Assembly: GCA_029556005.1 (NCBI GenBank)
Contig: JAKQGT010000164.1
Location: forward strand, 1-10,439
DNA: 10,439 bases
Reading direction: 5' to 3'
Source of the DNA: Chlamydiota bacterium
GTDB taxonomy: Bacteria; Chlamydiota; Chlamydiia; Chlamydiales; Simkaniaceae
Of this stretch, positions 1 through 7,474 are shown one piece after another. Made by a program: the position numbers and the translations under genes. Positions within the stretch are counted from its first letter, which is position 1, and every line of letters begins with the position of its first letter. The notes beneath the pieces were generated by a model, which made no database searches, had not been told where the DNA came from, and was given only the letters and a program-made list of their open reading frames with translations.

Positions 1-1014
1 GAGCTCATTCACGATGCACAGAACAAGACCGATCCTCTTGTGGAGAAGTTCGAAGACCCCGAAATCCTCTACTCTCATGGAATGGTCCTCAGTGCTTTAG
101 GGCTGTATTACAAAGATTCCGATTACTATTATCAAGCCACCGAATTCTTCCAAGAGGGGTTAAGCTTAAACCGTGCCCATCATAAACTCTGGTATGCTAT
201 GGGAAGCAGTACGTTTGCTGCGGCTGCACTCGATCATGATGATAAAAGCTACGAAAGGGCCTGTCGGTTTTTTGAGCGTGCTCTCCATCTAAAGGTGAGC
301 AGCACCTATCACTGCCACTATGCCATCTGCCTCTCCAAATATGGAGATTTTATTCATGATCAAAAAACATTAGAACTCTCTCTCTATCATTTTGAGCAGG
401 CGCTCAACATGCAAAAAAATGCAGCCTATTTACATCCAGACTGGATTTTCCATTTTGCGATCGCTCTTGATTATGTGGCTGAATTTACGGAGAATGACAG
501 CCAATATGTGAGAGCTCTTGATCTCCTCAATCATATTCTGATGGTGAAGCCCGAGTTTCCACGGATCCACTATCAACTCGCTATTGTCTATAGTCACTAT
601 GCTGAGCTCACAAACGAAGTAGAAATTTTCCACCGCGCTATCCATCATTTCCGGATTGCGCACCAAAAAGAGAAGGAAAATGATCAAGTGATTTTGGATT
701 GGGCCCTCACATTAGTCAACCTAGGAGACTTACTGGAAAATCATGTGGAGTCTGACCAATACTTCCGTGAAGCCGAATATAAAATGATCCAAGCAGCTAA
801 GCTAGGTAACGTCCATGCTTATTACTCACTCGCTTGTCTCTATTCTCTTTTAGGTGAATTACCCGGAGCCTTGCGTTTCTTACATAAAGCAAAAGTGTTT
901 GATGGACTCCCCCCTATCGAAGAAATTCTTGAAGATGAATGGCTAGAAAATATTAGAGAAACAGAAGAATTCAACTCTTTTCTTGCTGAAATTCAGTCAA
1001 ATATCCAAGAGTGA
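1..1014 (+). CDS. TPR-repeat protein, 5' end outside window (partial)
   Basis: The reading frame is open from the first base to the TGA at 1012-1014, giving 337 visible residues; the true start is probably upstream, because the first internal start-like codon (GTG at 40) has no convincing ribosome-binding site. The protein is almost all alpha-helix and looks like a solenoid of tetratricopeptide-like units: recurring A-helix patterns with small and aromatic residues (HGMVLSALGLYY, HYAICLSKYGDF, HYQLAIVYSHYAEL, YYSLACLYSLLGEL) are followed by B-helices ending in A..ff..AL. Several units are longer than the usual 34 residues because of an acidic loop between helices. The end (EWLENIRETEEFNSFL) resembles the closing motif of many TPR proteins. 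No signal peptide or membrane segment is visible, but the N-terminus is missing. TPR proteins are protein-protein scaffolds; the partner cannot be read from sequence. It ends 65 bases before yidC, which appears to have its own promoter. Confidence 0.85.
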   Translation, partial: ELIHDAQNKTDPLVEKFEDPEILYSHGMVLSALGLYYKDSDYYYQATEFFQEGLSLNRAHHKLWYAMGSSTFAAAALDHDDKSYERACRFFERALHLKVSSTYHCHYAICLSKYGDFIHDQKTLELSLYHFEQALNMQKNAAYLHPDWIFHFAIALDYVAEFTENDSQYVRALDLLNHILMVKPEFPRIHYQLAIVYSHYAELTNEVEIFHRAIHHFRIAHQKEKENDQVILDWALTLVNLGDLLENHVESDQYFREAEYKMIQAAKLGNVHAYYSLACLYSLLGELPGALRFLHKAKVFDGLPPIEEILEDEWLENIRETEEFNSFLAEIQSNIQE

Positions 1015-1016
1015 TA

Positions 1017-1045
1017 TAGTCAGTTTATCTTTTTTCTGGTACAAT
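1017..1045 (+). promoter_or_regulatory. Candidate sigma-66/sigma-70 promoter of yidC-dnaA
   Basis: A -10 box TACAAT (1040-1045, five of six consensus positions) lies 17 bases after a -35-like TAGTCA (1017-1022, four of six). It sits just after the TPR gene stop codon and about 34 bases upstream of the yidC ATG. Spacing and position are as expected for a housekeeping promoter. No start-site data are available; this is a motif reading only. Confidence 0.5.
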
Positions 1046-1079
1046 GCGTTACTAATAAATTTAACGGGTCATCTGCCAA

Positions 1080-3500
1080 ATGAATAAGCGCTTTATCATT
1101 TTTGTGTTGTCTATGACAGCTCTTTTTTTCTTCGTCAATCAGTATTACACCTCCAAAAAACAGCAAGAATACCAAGAGTATCAAGCTAAGCAAGAGCAGA
1201 CTCAGAAACAAGAGAGACTCTCTCAGGAAAAAAATATCGCTGAGCGCACAGCCCCATTAAGCGCTCTCCCTCTAGTATGCATCTATGAAGGAGAGCAGGC
1301 TGTCTCTTGGGCTGTCGTGACGGAAAAAGATTCTTATTGGACAACTTCTTGGCAGAAAGAATGGCCTCAAACAATCACGATAGAAGGGAAAAAGGCAACC
1401 CTGGTGCAAACAGATGACCATTTTGCCCTTTATAGCTCTGCGGCCCATCCGGGAATCGCCTCTACTTACCTTCCCCGTGTGGGCACCCATGATTTACAAG
1501 TAGTGACCTTTGTAGGAGGAGAAGAGGCTGAAGTTGTGTTAGCCGAATTTCAAGATGGACAGCTTTTCTTCCCCAACCTGCTCCCCCAGCGGGACTCTCT
1601 TGTTCTTTACAAGTATGAAGGCTCCTACCTTCCAGTCGGAGTCTATAAGAGCAGTAATCAAACTTTTATGCCTCTATCGAAACTCACCCATTTCAATGCC
1701 CTCACCCAATACCACATCGAATCGCTCCCTCAAAGTGCCCTTGACCAGCAAGATTTCTTTGTTCTGGAAAATGACACGATGCAAGTGGTCTTCTCCACCC
1801 TAGGAGGGGCTATTGCTGAAATCAACCTCCCTTTTGAGACGAAAAAAGATGACCAAAGTGTCGTGCTACCGATTAATTTCGATCGGATTATTGATAAGAA
1901 ATACCCCAACAATGCTCTTTTCCCCTTGCATCCCTACCATAAAATCCAGAAGGAAACGGGAGAAAACGTCCTCGTCCAACCCACGAAGGGAGGATACTAT
2001 CCTCTTTTAAGAAGGGGGATTGAGCCAGGTAGCGGTTACCCCCCTTACACATTACCCCCTCAGTACTACGCCTTCAACACGATTTCAGAAGACCCTGAAA
2101 CCTCAGAGACTTTTTACAAGGTGACCCATTTCGATGATAAAAAAATCCAATTTGAAGCGAAATTTCCCTCTAGAAGAATCACTAAAACCTATCACTTCCC
2201 TGAAGAAGGGAGTGCAGCCCCATACTGCTTGATCGCGTCGGTCAAAGTGGAGGGCAATGCGAGCGGACTTTGGGTCTCTTCTGGAGTTCCTGAAGTGGAA
2301 CTGATTTCTGGAAGTCCCGCTCCAGCGATTAAGTACAGCACTGTACAAAATAATAAACCTGTTGTTGACAAACTCTCTCTTCCCAAAACCTCAACGACCC
2401 TCAGTTCACTCCAACCCGACTGGATCTCTAATTCTAATGGCTATTTTACCATTATTATGGATCCACTCAGTGAAATTGGAAACGGATTTCAAGCAAACAA
2501 CGTAGCTGGAACTGTAGATCCTTCACGGATCGTCATGATCGATTCGGCTTATGACCTTTACCCTGCACATAAATACCCTGGTTACGCAGTCCATATGCCC
2601 CTCAAGCGCTCTTCAGAGCCCATGACCTTCCGGATCTACGCAGGCCCCTTGGACCAAAAAATCTTAAAGCAAGTCGATACCACCTTTACAAACCAGATCT
2701 CAGGTTGTAATCCTCACTATATTGAAACGCCTAGCTCTCATGGTTGGTTCTCTTTTATTTCGGTCCCTTTTGCTAAATTCCTCTACTTCATCATGAACCT
2801 CTTCCATACGTTCACAGGATCGTGGGGACTTTCGATTATCCTTCTGACCATCGTCCTCCGTATTATGATGTATCCTCTCAATGCTTGGTCTATTAAATCG
2901 ACCCTCAAGCTGCAAGAAGTCAGTCCCAAATTGCAGAAGCTTCAGGAAAAGCACAAAAAAGATCCGAAAAAGGCTCAAATGGAAATGATGGCCTTTTATA
3001 AAGAACACAAAGTGAATCCTTTCGGAGGGTGCTTACCTCTAATTATTCAGATGCCTTTCCTCTTTGGAATGTTTGATCTTCTTAAATCGACTTTTTCTTT
3101 GAGAGGCGATGCTTTTATTCCTGGATGGATCGATAACTTAACAGCTCCGGATGTCCTCTTTTCTTGGGATTACCCTCTCCCATTTTTTGGAACCCAATTC
3201 CATTTCCTCCCTATTCTTCTCGGGATTGTCATGTTCTTCCAACAAAAAATGGCTGCTGCACAAAGCAAGAACAAAGGACCTCTGACTGACCAACAAAAAC
3301 AACAGCAAAAGATGGGAATGATTATGACGATTGTTTTCACCTTTATGTTCTATAAATTCCCCTCAGGTCTCAATATCTACTGGCTTTCCTCTATGGCCCT
3401 TCAAATCTTGCAACAATGGTACATGTCTAAAAGGATGAAAAAGCCTCAAAACAATGGACGAGAAATTATTGTTGAGCCAAAAAAAAAAAGTAATGCGTGA
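1080..3500 (+). CDS. yidC: Membrane protein insertase YidC (Oxa1/60 kDa inner-membrane family)
   Basis: YidC inserts and folds inner-membrane proteins, alone or with SecYEG. The 806-residue protein has an N-terminal membrane anchor (about residues 5-22), a very long periplasmic region (about 23-560) and the conserved Oxa1-type domain (about 580-790). That domain starts with GSWGLSIILLTIVLRIMMYP; its Arg594 matches the groove arginine of the family (R366 in E. coli). Further membrane segments follow: GGCLPLIIQMPFLFGMF (from about 649), HFLPILLGIVMFF (about 708-720) and MGMIMTIVFTFMFYKFP (from about 745), then a basic tail. E. coli YidC has 548 residues; chlamydial ones are near 790, so this length is lineage-typical. 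ATG 1080 is the first start after an in-frame stop at 1062; the ribosome-binding site is weak (GGG at 1066-1068). dnaA follows after 9 bases, so the two are likely co-transcribed. An 11-A run lies just before the stop. Confidence 0.97.
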   Translation: MNKRFIIFVLSMTALFFFVNQYYTSKKQQEYQEYQAKQEQTQKQERLSQEKNIAERTAPLSALPLVCIYEGEQAVSWAVVTEKDSYWTTSWQKEWPQTITIEGKKATLVQTDDHFALYSSAAHPGIASTYLPRVGTHDLQVVTFVGGEEAEVVLAEFQDGQLFFPNLLPQRDSLVLYKYEGSYLPVGVYKSSNQTFMPLSKLTHFNALTQYHIESLPQSALDQQDFFVLENDTMQVVFSTLGGAIAEINLPFETKKDDQSVVLPINFDRIIDKKYPNNALFPLHPYHKIQKETGENVLVQPTKGGYYPLLRRGIEPGSGYPPYTLPPQYYAFNTISEDPETSETFYKVTHFDDKKIQFEAKFPSRRITKTYHFPEEGSAAPYCLIASVKVEGNASGLWVSSGVPEVELISGSPAPAIKYSTVQNNKPVVDKLSLPKTSTTLSSLQPDWISNSNGYFTIIMDPLSEIGNGFQANNVAGTVDPSRIVMIDSAYDLYPAHKYPGYAVHMPLKRSSEPMTFRIYAGPLDQKILKQVDTTFTNQISGCNPHYIETPSSHGWFSFISVPFAKFLYFIMNLFHTFTGSWGLSIILLTIVLRIMMYPLNAWSIKSTLKLQEVSPKLQKLQEKHKKDPKKAQMEMMAFYKEHKVNPFGGCLPLIIQMPFLFGMFDLLKSTFSLRGDAFIPGWIDNLTAPDVLFSWDYPLPFFGTQFHFLPILLGIVMFFQQKMAAAQSKNKGPLTDQQKQQQKMGMIMTIVFTFMFYKFPSGLNIYWLSSMALQILQQWYMSKRMKKPQNNGREIIVEPKKKSNA

Positions 3501-3509
3501 TAGCAGTTC

Positions 3510-4814
3510 ATGAAAGCGTGGACGCAGTTTTTACAACTCTTAGATCAAGAGATCGGCAAATCTGCTGTTGATCAATGGCTTCGAACGCTTAAAGTTGTAA
3601 AATTTGATGCGGGAAATCTCTATCTAGATGCTGCAGACTCTTTTCAAATGAACTGGTTTCAAGAGTATGTTGCCTCCTTTCTCCCTAAGTTTTTCCTAAC
3701 AGGGAGTGGTAAACCCATTAAGATCCACTTTACGATCCTTGGAGAGCCCTTAATAAAGAAAAAAATGGCTCCTCAAGAGGAAACGGCTATTTTTGCACCT
3801 GATCCCCTAGAACCTCACGCTACCTTTGATGACTTTCTCCTTGGGGAAGAGGAAAATCTATCCCATAAAATCCTTCTTGAGCTTCTGGATTCGACTCTTG
3901 AACTGGGCGCTTACAACCCCATTTACCTTTATGGCCCTAAGGGAAGTGGGAAAAGCCATCTCCTCATGGCGACTGCCCACGCCCTACAACAGCAGGGAAA
4001 AAAATGCTTTTATGTGCGCACGGAAACCTTTACAGAGCATGTCATCCGCGCCTTTCGCTCTTCAGAACTGCAAGAATTTCGCCGCGCCTATCGAGATATT
4101 GAAGTCCTCCTCCTAGATGATGTCCACCTCCTCTCCCGGAAAACAGCCACCCAAGAAGAACTCTTTCATACGTTCAACCGCCTTCATACTTCAGGACAAC
4201 AGATTATCCTAAGTGCCCATGAATCTCCCCGGGCCCTAGAAGAGATCGAAGAGCGTCTCATCAGCCGCTTCGAATGGGGAATTACCCTCCCCGTGATCTC
4301 TCCTACTCTTAAGATTAAAACACGTGTATTAGAGAAACGGTGCGTAGCCCTCTCTCTCCCCCTCGATCCTCTTTTGAGACAATTCCTCCTGTCCCACTTT
4401 AAAAATCTCCATTCTTTGATTAGAGCCCTCGAGGTTTTAGCCCTCCACTGCCCCCCTAACGCTCGCACTATGGATTTGGAAATAGCTAAGTTCCATCTCA
4501 AAGACCTCCTCGATCAAGAGTCAGATCAGATGTTGACTCCAGAAAAAGTGCTCAAGCTGGTTGCCAATGCGTTCGGGATCAAAACGGAAGATATTCTTGG
4601 AAAAGCTCAAAACAAAGAGTGCACCCTTCCGCGTCAAATTGCCATGTATCTTTTTCGCAGTCATTTGCGCCTCTCTTTTCTAAAGATCGGTCGCTTCTTC
4701 TCCCGAGACCATTCTACGGTCATCAGTAGCGTAAACCGCATTCAAAAGGGGCTAGAAAAAAAAGAGGAAGCTATCCAGCTTCCTCTTTCTGAGATTCAAC
4801 GTAAGTTAAATTAA
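3510..4814 (+). CDS. dnaA: Chromosomal replication initiator DnaA, chlamydial type
   Basis: DnaA binds origin boxes and opens the duplex using ATP. All domains are recognisable in 434 residues: an N-terminal helicase-interaction domain (about 1-75, with MKAWTQFL, QWLRTLKV and NLYLDAADSFQMNWF), a short linker, the AAA+ domain, and the C-terminal DNA-binding helix-turn-helix. Walker A is GPKGSGKS (142-149; most DnaA proteins end GKT), Walker B is LLLDDVHLL (D203-D204), and the arginine-finger region is LISRFEWG. The box-binding signature is RDHSTVISS (from R399). The sensor II region reads KNLHSLIRALEVL (298-310), where the usual pattern is NVRELEGAL, so the sensor arginine is His301. The loop before RDHSTV is one residue shorter than in E. 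coli (FFSRDH against FGGRDH), as I recall for chlamydial DnaA1. The start matches the chlamydial M-x-A-W opening. The gene follows yidC by 9 bases without a clear ribosome-binding site and ends 2 bases from convergent slc1. Bacteria of this group carry two DnaA paralogues; this is the yidC-linked one. Confidence 0.95.
   Translation: MKAWTQFLQLLDQEIGKSAVDQWLRTLKVVKFDAGNLYLDAADSFQMNWFQEYVASFLPKFFLTGSGKPIKIHFTILGEPLIKKKMAPQEETAIFAPDPLEPHATFDDFLLGEEENLSHKILLELLDSTLELGAYNPIYLYGPKGSGKSHLLMATAHALQQQGKKCFYVRTETFTEHVIRAFRSSELQEFRRAYRDIEVLLLDDVHLLSRKTATQEELFHTFNRLHTSGQQIILSAHESPRALEEIEERLISRFEWGITLPVISPTLKIKTRVLEKRCVALSLPLDPLLRQFLLSHFKNLHSLIRALEVLALHCPPNARTMDLEIAKFHLKDLLDQESDQMLTPEKVLKLVANAFGIKTEDILGKAQNKECTLPRQIAMYLFRSHLRLSFLKIGRFFSRDHSTVISSVNRIQKGLEKKEEAIQLPLSEIQRKLN
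4756..4788 (-). terminator. Intrinsic terminator of slc1, embedded in dnaA coding sequence
   Basis: Bases 4761-4772 (AAAGAGGAAGCT) and 4777-4788 (AGCTTCCTCTTT) form a perfect 12-base-pair stem around a 4-base loop. Read on the minus strand the stem is followed directly by a run of T: the A-run 4756-4763 gives 8 T including the stem end. This is the classic rho-independent layout, about 28 bases after the slc1 stop codon. On the plus strand the hairpin is followed only by TTTCTGAG, so termination of the yidC-dnaA transcript there would be weak. The element lies wholly inside the last 20 codons of dnaA. Confidence 0.8.
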
Positions 4815-4816
4815 CG

Positions 4817-5356
4817 TTAGATCTTAATGAAACGATCGCCTGGTTTAGGCTCATCGCCCTTCCCTTTCTGACCTTGGTGTTGATGTCCACCTCCACCAGG
4901 ACCTCCTCCGGGAATGCCAGTAGCGCCTGGGTCACGTCCTTCAATAATATTACGCGCACGCTCACGCCATTTTTCAACGGATTCAACGAAAAGAGGAGCA
5001 AAACGACGCAGTGAAGAAGCATCTGCTCCCGATCCCATTTCCAGAACACAATGCATCAGAATGAGTTCTTCTTTCACAGCAACGCCAATACCGCCACCGG
5101 CCATTTGGCCACCCAGCATAGAGCCTTCAAGAAGGGCCTCATAAAGGGTGAGTTTCATTTTATCATCTTTTGGAAGACCATCCAAAATGGGAGAGTAAAG
5201 ATACAGACGATCTGAGTTGGGCTCATATGTCAGGTGAAGGGAGAATGTATTATCAATCCCCAAAATACAGGTGTGGTTTTCATCAAAGGCTAGTCCTTCA
5301 AGATTGAGCTCTTTCCCAAATTCTCTTAGGTTTGCCTTGGCGTTTTCCAGTGACAT
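4817..5356 (-). CDS. slc1: Type III secretion chaperone Slc1 (CT043 family, SycE/CesT fold)
   Basis: Slc1 is the chlamydial class I secretion chaperone that, as a dimer in the cytoplasm, binds early invasion effectors (in C. trachomatis Tarp, TmeA and TepP among others) and delivers them to the type III apparatus. The 179-residue protein has the CesT/SycE alpha-beta pattern over about residues 1-140 and carries the block highly conserved in CT043 homologues: AFDENHTCILGIDNTFSLHL, SDRLYLYSPILDGLP, then ALLEGSMLGGQMAGGGIGVA and LILMHCVLEM. The last 40 residues are glycine- and proline-rich (GIPGGGPGGGGHQHQG) and probably disordered, as in CT043 but longer and ending in charged residues. ATG 5356 is supported by a perfect ribosome-binding site. 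The gene is convergent with dnaA and divergent from glgX; as I recall, glgX (CT042) also neighbours CT043 in C. trachomatis. Confidence 0.93.
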   Translation of the reverse strand: MSLENAKANLREFGKELNLEGLAFDENHTCILGIDNTFSLHLTYEPNSDRLYLYSPILDGLPKDDKMKLTLYEALLEGSMLGGQMAGGGIGVAVKEELILMHCVLEMGSGADASSLRRFAPLFVESVEKWRERARNIIEGRDPGATGIPGGGPGGGGHQHQGQKGKGDEPKPGDRFIKI

Positions 5357-5364
5357 CTAAGTCG

Positions 5365-5371
5365 CCTCCTT
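5365..5371 (-). promoter_or_regulatory. Strong Shine-Dalgarno site of slc1
   Basis: The minus strand reads AAGGAGG, a full match to the anti-Shine-Dalgarno core, 8 bases before the slc1 ATG. It fixes the start codon and is the strongest ribosome-binding site in the window, suggesting high translation of the chaperone. Confidence 0.9.
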
Positions 5372-5469
5372 AATAATTTACATTTATTCTTTCTGTCTCA
5401 AAGGAGAGAGTCTTTCAATTTGGACAAAAAATAGCAACAAAAAATTCATATCTTCTGGTTCTCTTTTCT

Positions 5470-5498
5470 ATTATACCTTAAATTTTGCTTCTCTGCAA
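5470..5498 (-). promoter_or_regulatory. Candidate promoter of slc1
   Basis: On the minus strand a perfect TATAAT (bases 5475-5470) lies 17 bases after TTGCAG (5498-5493), whose first three bases match the -35 consensus. Transcription would start near 5463, giving a 5' leader of about 100 bases before the slc1 ATG. The leader is A/T-rich, with no clear hairpin or riboswitch that I can recognise. Confidence 0.5.
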
Positions 5499-5514
5499 CC
5501 TGCTAAAAAACATT

Positions 5515-5543
5515 TTAATTCCTTATATTTAGCTTCTTACAAT
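5515..5543 (+). promoter_or_regulatory. Possible promoter of glgX
   Basis: TACAAT at 5538-5543 (five of six -10 positions) stands 17 bases after a poor -35-like TTAATT (5515-5520), about 40 bases before the glgX ATG. The whole spacer is A/T-rich, so chance matches are likely. Together with the slc1 promoter it would give a divergent arrangement without overlap. Confidence 0.3.
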
Positions 5544-5583
5544 CGGTATTGAAAAAGAAATAATTGAGATTTATAAGAAAAGG

Positions 5584-7422
5584 ATGCTTGGAGTATCGAA
5601 AACAACTCAGGGCTTGCATTTCGCCCTCTATTCTCATCATGCAACTGCCGTTACTGTGCGCCTGTTTCATCCAGGAGCTATAGACCCTTTTCTAGAAAAA
5701 TCTCTAGAGAAATCAGGAGACATTTGGGCTACCCATCTTTCCGATCTTCCAGAAACCTTTGAATACACCTACCGTTGCAAGGGTCCTTATGACCCCAAAA
5801 AGGGACATCTTTTCAATCAAGAGATGGACCTTGTCGATCCTTACGCAAAGCGTCTCAATAAAAGTGCACAGTGGAATGACATAAAAATCCCACCGAGAGG
5901 GGTGATTGCTCCTGAAAACCCCTTTGATTGGAACCAAGATGCTCGTCCCATGATCCCCCTTGAAAAGCTCATTGTGTATGAAATGCATGTGCGTGGATTC
6001 ACCCATCATGAGTCAAGCCAGGCAAAACACCCGGGGACTTTTCTAGGAATGATCGAAAAAATTCCTTATCTCAAAGAACTCGGGATTAACGCTGTGGAGC
6101 TCCTTCCTGTGCACACCTTTAATGAGAGGGAAAATCCAAAAGTCAATCCCCAGACGGGTCACCCCCTGTTTAACTATTGGGGTTACTCAACAGAGAACTT
6201 TTTCACCCTCATGAACCCGTATGGAACACCCGAGGATTTTAAAACTCTTGTTAAGGAATTACACCGAAACAACATTGAGGTCATTCTTGATGTTGTCTAT
6301 AACCACACTTCTGAAGGCTCCTCTCATGAGTATTACCATTCCTTTCGGGGAATTGACAATGCGGTCTACTATATGGTCGATGAAAAGGGATACTTCAACT
6401 ATAGCGGCTGTGGGAACACCTTTAATTGCAATCACCCAGCAGTCCAACAACTGATCCTCGATTCTTTGCGGCATTTTGTAACGGAATACCATGTTGATGG
6501 ATTCCGTTTTGACTTAGCCTCGATTCTAACGCGAGGAACAGATGGGCATCCCTTAAAAAATCCCCCACTCATCGATAAAATCACCCGGGATCCCATCCTG
6601 GGTCCCACTAAGCTGATTGCTGAAGCTTGGGATCCCGGTGGACTTTATCAAGTGGGATCCTTCCCTTCTTGGAAATTTGGAGAGTGGAATGATAAGTTTC
6701 GGGATCACATGCGCCATTTTATCCGAGGAACGGGTCAGAAAGAGGAGGTCAAAAAAAGGCTCCTGGGCTCCCCAGATCTTTTTCATACTCCGACAAAAAG
6801 CTACAATTATATCACCATTCATGATGGATTTTCTCTCCGCGATTTAGTCTCCTACAACCAGAAGCACAACGAGACAAATGGGGAGCAAAACCACGATGGA
6901 ATGAATGACAATGTCAGTTGGAACTGTGGAGAAGAAGGGCCTACGCAAAATCCCGAGATCTTACTTCTGAGAGAAAAGCAAATGCGCAACGCCTTTGTAG
7001 CACTTCTGCTGTCTCAAGGCATTCCCATGCTGTTGATGGGAGATGAATATGGGCATACAAAAGAGGGAAATAACAATGCCTGGTGTCAAGACAGCGCTCT
7101 TAACTACTTCCTCTGGGATGAGCTCGAAAAAAACCGAGACCTATTCCAGATGGTTTCTAAACTCATCGAGATACGGAAACGCTATCTGAAAGAGGGAAAA
7201 ATGTGCTGGTATGAGGGGGCTTCAGAAAAATTCTTAGCTTACCTATTAGATGAAACGCTCTTGGTCGCTTTTAATCCTTCAGAATCTCCCTTAACATGGG
7301 AACTTCCAGAAAAAAAATGGACCCGTTTAATCGATACCAGTCTCCCCTTAAAAGAAACTCCCCTTTCTGATAAGACCTACACGCTCCATCCCTATAGTTC
7401 TATCGTGCTCATTGCCACATAA
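5584..7422 (+). CDS. glgX: Glycogen debranching enzyme GlgX (isoamylase type, GH13)
   Basis: GlgX hydrolyses alpha-1,6 branches of glycogen, mostly short stubs left by phosphorylase. The 612 residues comprise an N-terminal CBM48-like beta domain (about 1-95), a GH13 barrel (about 130-520) and a short beta C-domain. The GH13 regions are intact: DVVYNH, GFRFDLAS with nucleophile Asp310, IAEAWDPGG with acid Glu347, and TIHDGFSLRDLV with Asp414. Other GlgX/isoamylase signatures are SYNQKHNETNGEQNHDGMND and GDEYGHTKEGNNNAWCQD. It is a little shorter than E. coli GlgX (657). The AEAWD form is like isoamylases, where E. coli has AEPWD. The start is tight: MLGVSKTTQG aligns with PLG of other GlgX proteins, so about ten usual N-terminal residues are absent. 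The frame is open upstream to a stop at 5530, but no ATG, GTG or TTG occurs there. The purine run GAAAAGG abuts the ATG instead of lying 6-9 bases away, so initiation may be weak or start elsewhere. Confidence 0.95.
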   Translation: MLGVSKTTQGLHFALYSHHATAVTVRLFHPGAIDPFLEKSLEKSGDIWATHLSDLPETFEYTYRCKGPYDPKKGHLFNQEMDLVDPYAKRLNKSAQWNDIKIPPRGVIAPENPFDWNQDARPMIPLEKLIVYEMHVRGFTHHESSQAKHPGTFLGMIEKIPYLKELGINAVELLPVHTFNERENPKVNPQTGHPLFNYWGYSTENFFTLMNPYGTPEDFKTLVKELHRNNIEVILDVVYNHTSEGSSHEYYHSFRGIDNAVYYMVDEKGYFNYSGCGNTFNCNHPAVQQLILDSLRHFVTEYHVDGFRFDLASILTRGTDGHPLKNPPLIDKITRDPILGPTKLIAEAWDPGGLYQVGSFPSWKFGEWNDKFRDHMRHFIRGTGQKEEVKKRLLGSPDLFHTPTKSYNYITIHDGFSLRDLVSYNQKHNETNGEQNHDGMNDNVSWNCGEEGPTQNPEILLLREKQMRNAFVALLLSQGIPMLLMGDEYGHTKEGNNNAWCQDSALNYFLWDELEKNRDLFQMVSKLIEIRKRYLKEGKMCWYEGASEKFLAYLLDETLLVAFNPSESPLTWELPEKKWTRLIDTSLPLKETPLSDKTYTLHPYSSIVLIAT

Positions 7423-7474
7423 AACAAGATCGGCTATTCTTGTCATTTGCATGAACATAACGGGAGCGTGGAAT

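Noticed and set aside
1020..1211. Minus-strand hydrophobic 63-codon frame at the yidC start
   Set aside because: It mirrors the yidC anchor and lysine/glutamine-rich start; no initiation signal, so a shadow frame.
4914..5144. Plus-strand open frame of 76 codons antisense to slc1
   Set aside because: Shadow of the well-conserved chaperone gene; no homology or ribosome-binding site seen.
5376..5560. A/T-rich divergent spacer as origin or riboswitch
   Set aside because: No DnaA boxes of the TTATCCACA type and no paired structure recognised; promoters explain it sufficiently.
7424..7443. Inverted repeat ACAAGA/TCTTGT after glgX as a terminator
   Set aside because: Only six pairs, an 8-base loop and no T-run; too weak to call.
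7412..7474. Upstream TTG start for the lipoprotein gene, overlapping the end of glgX
   Set aside because: It would place about 20 polar residues before the lipoprotein signal and has no ribosome-binding site; ATG 7475 has GGGAG at good spacing.
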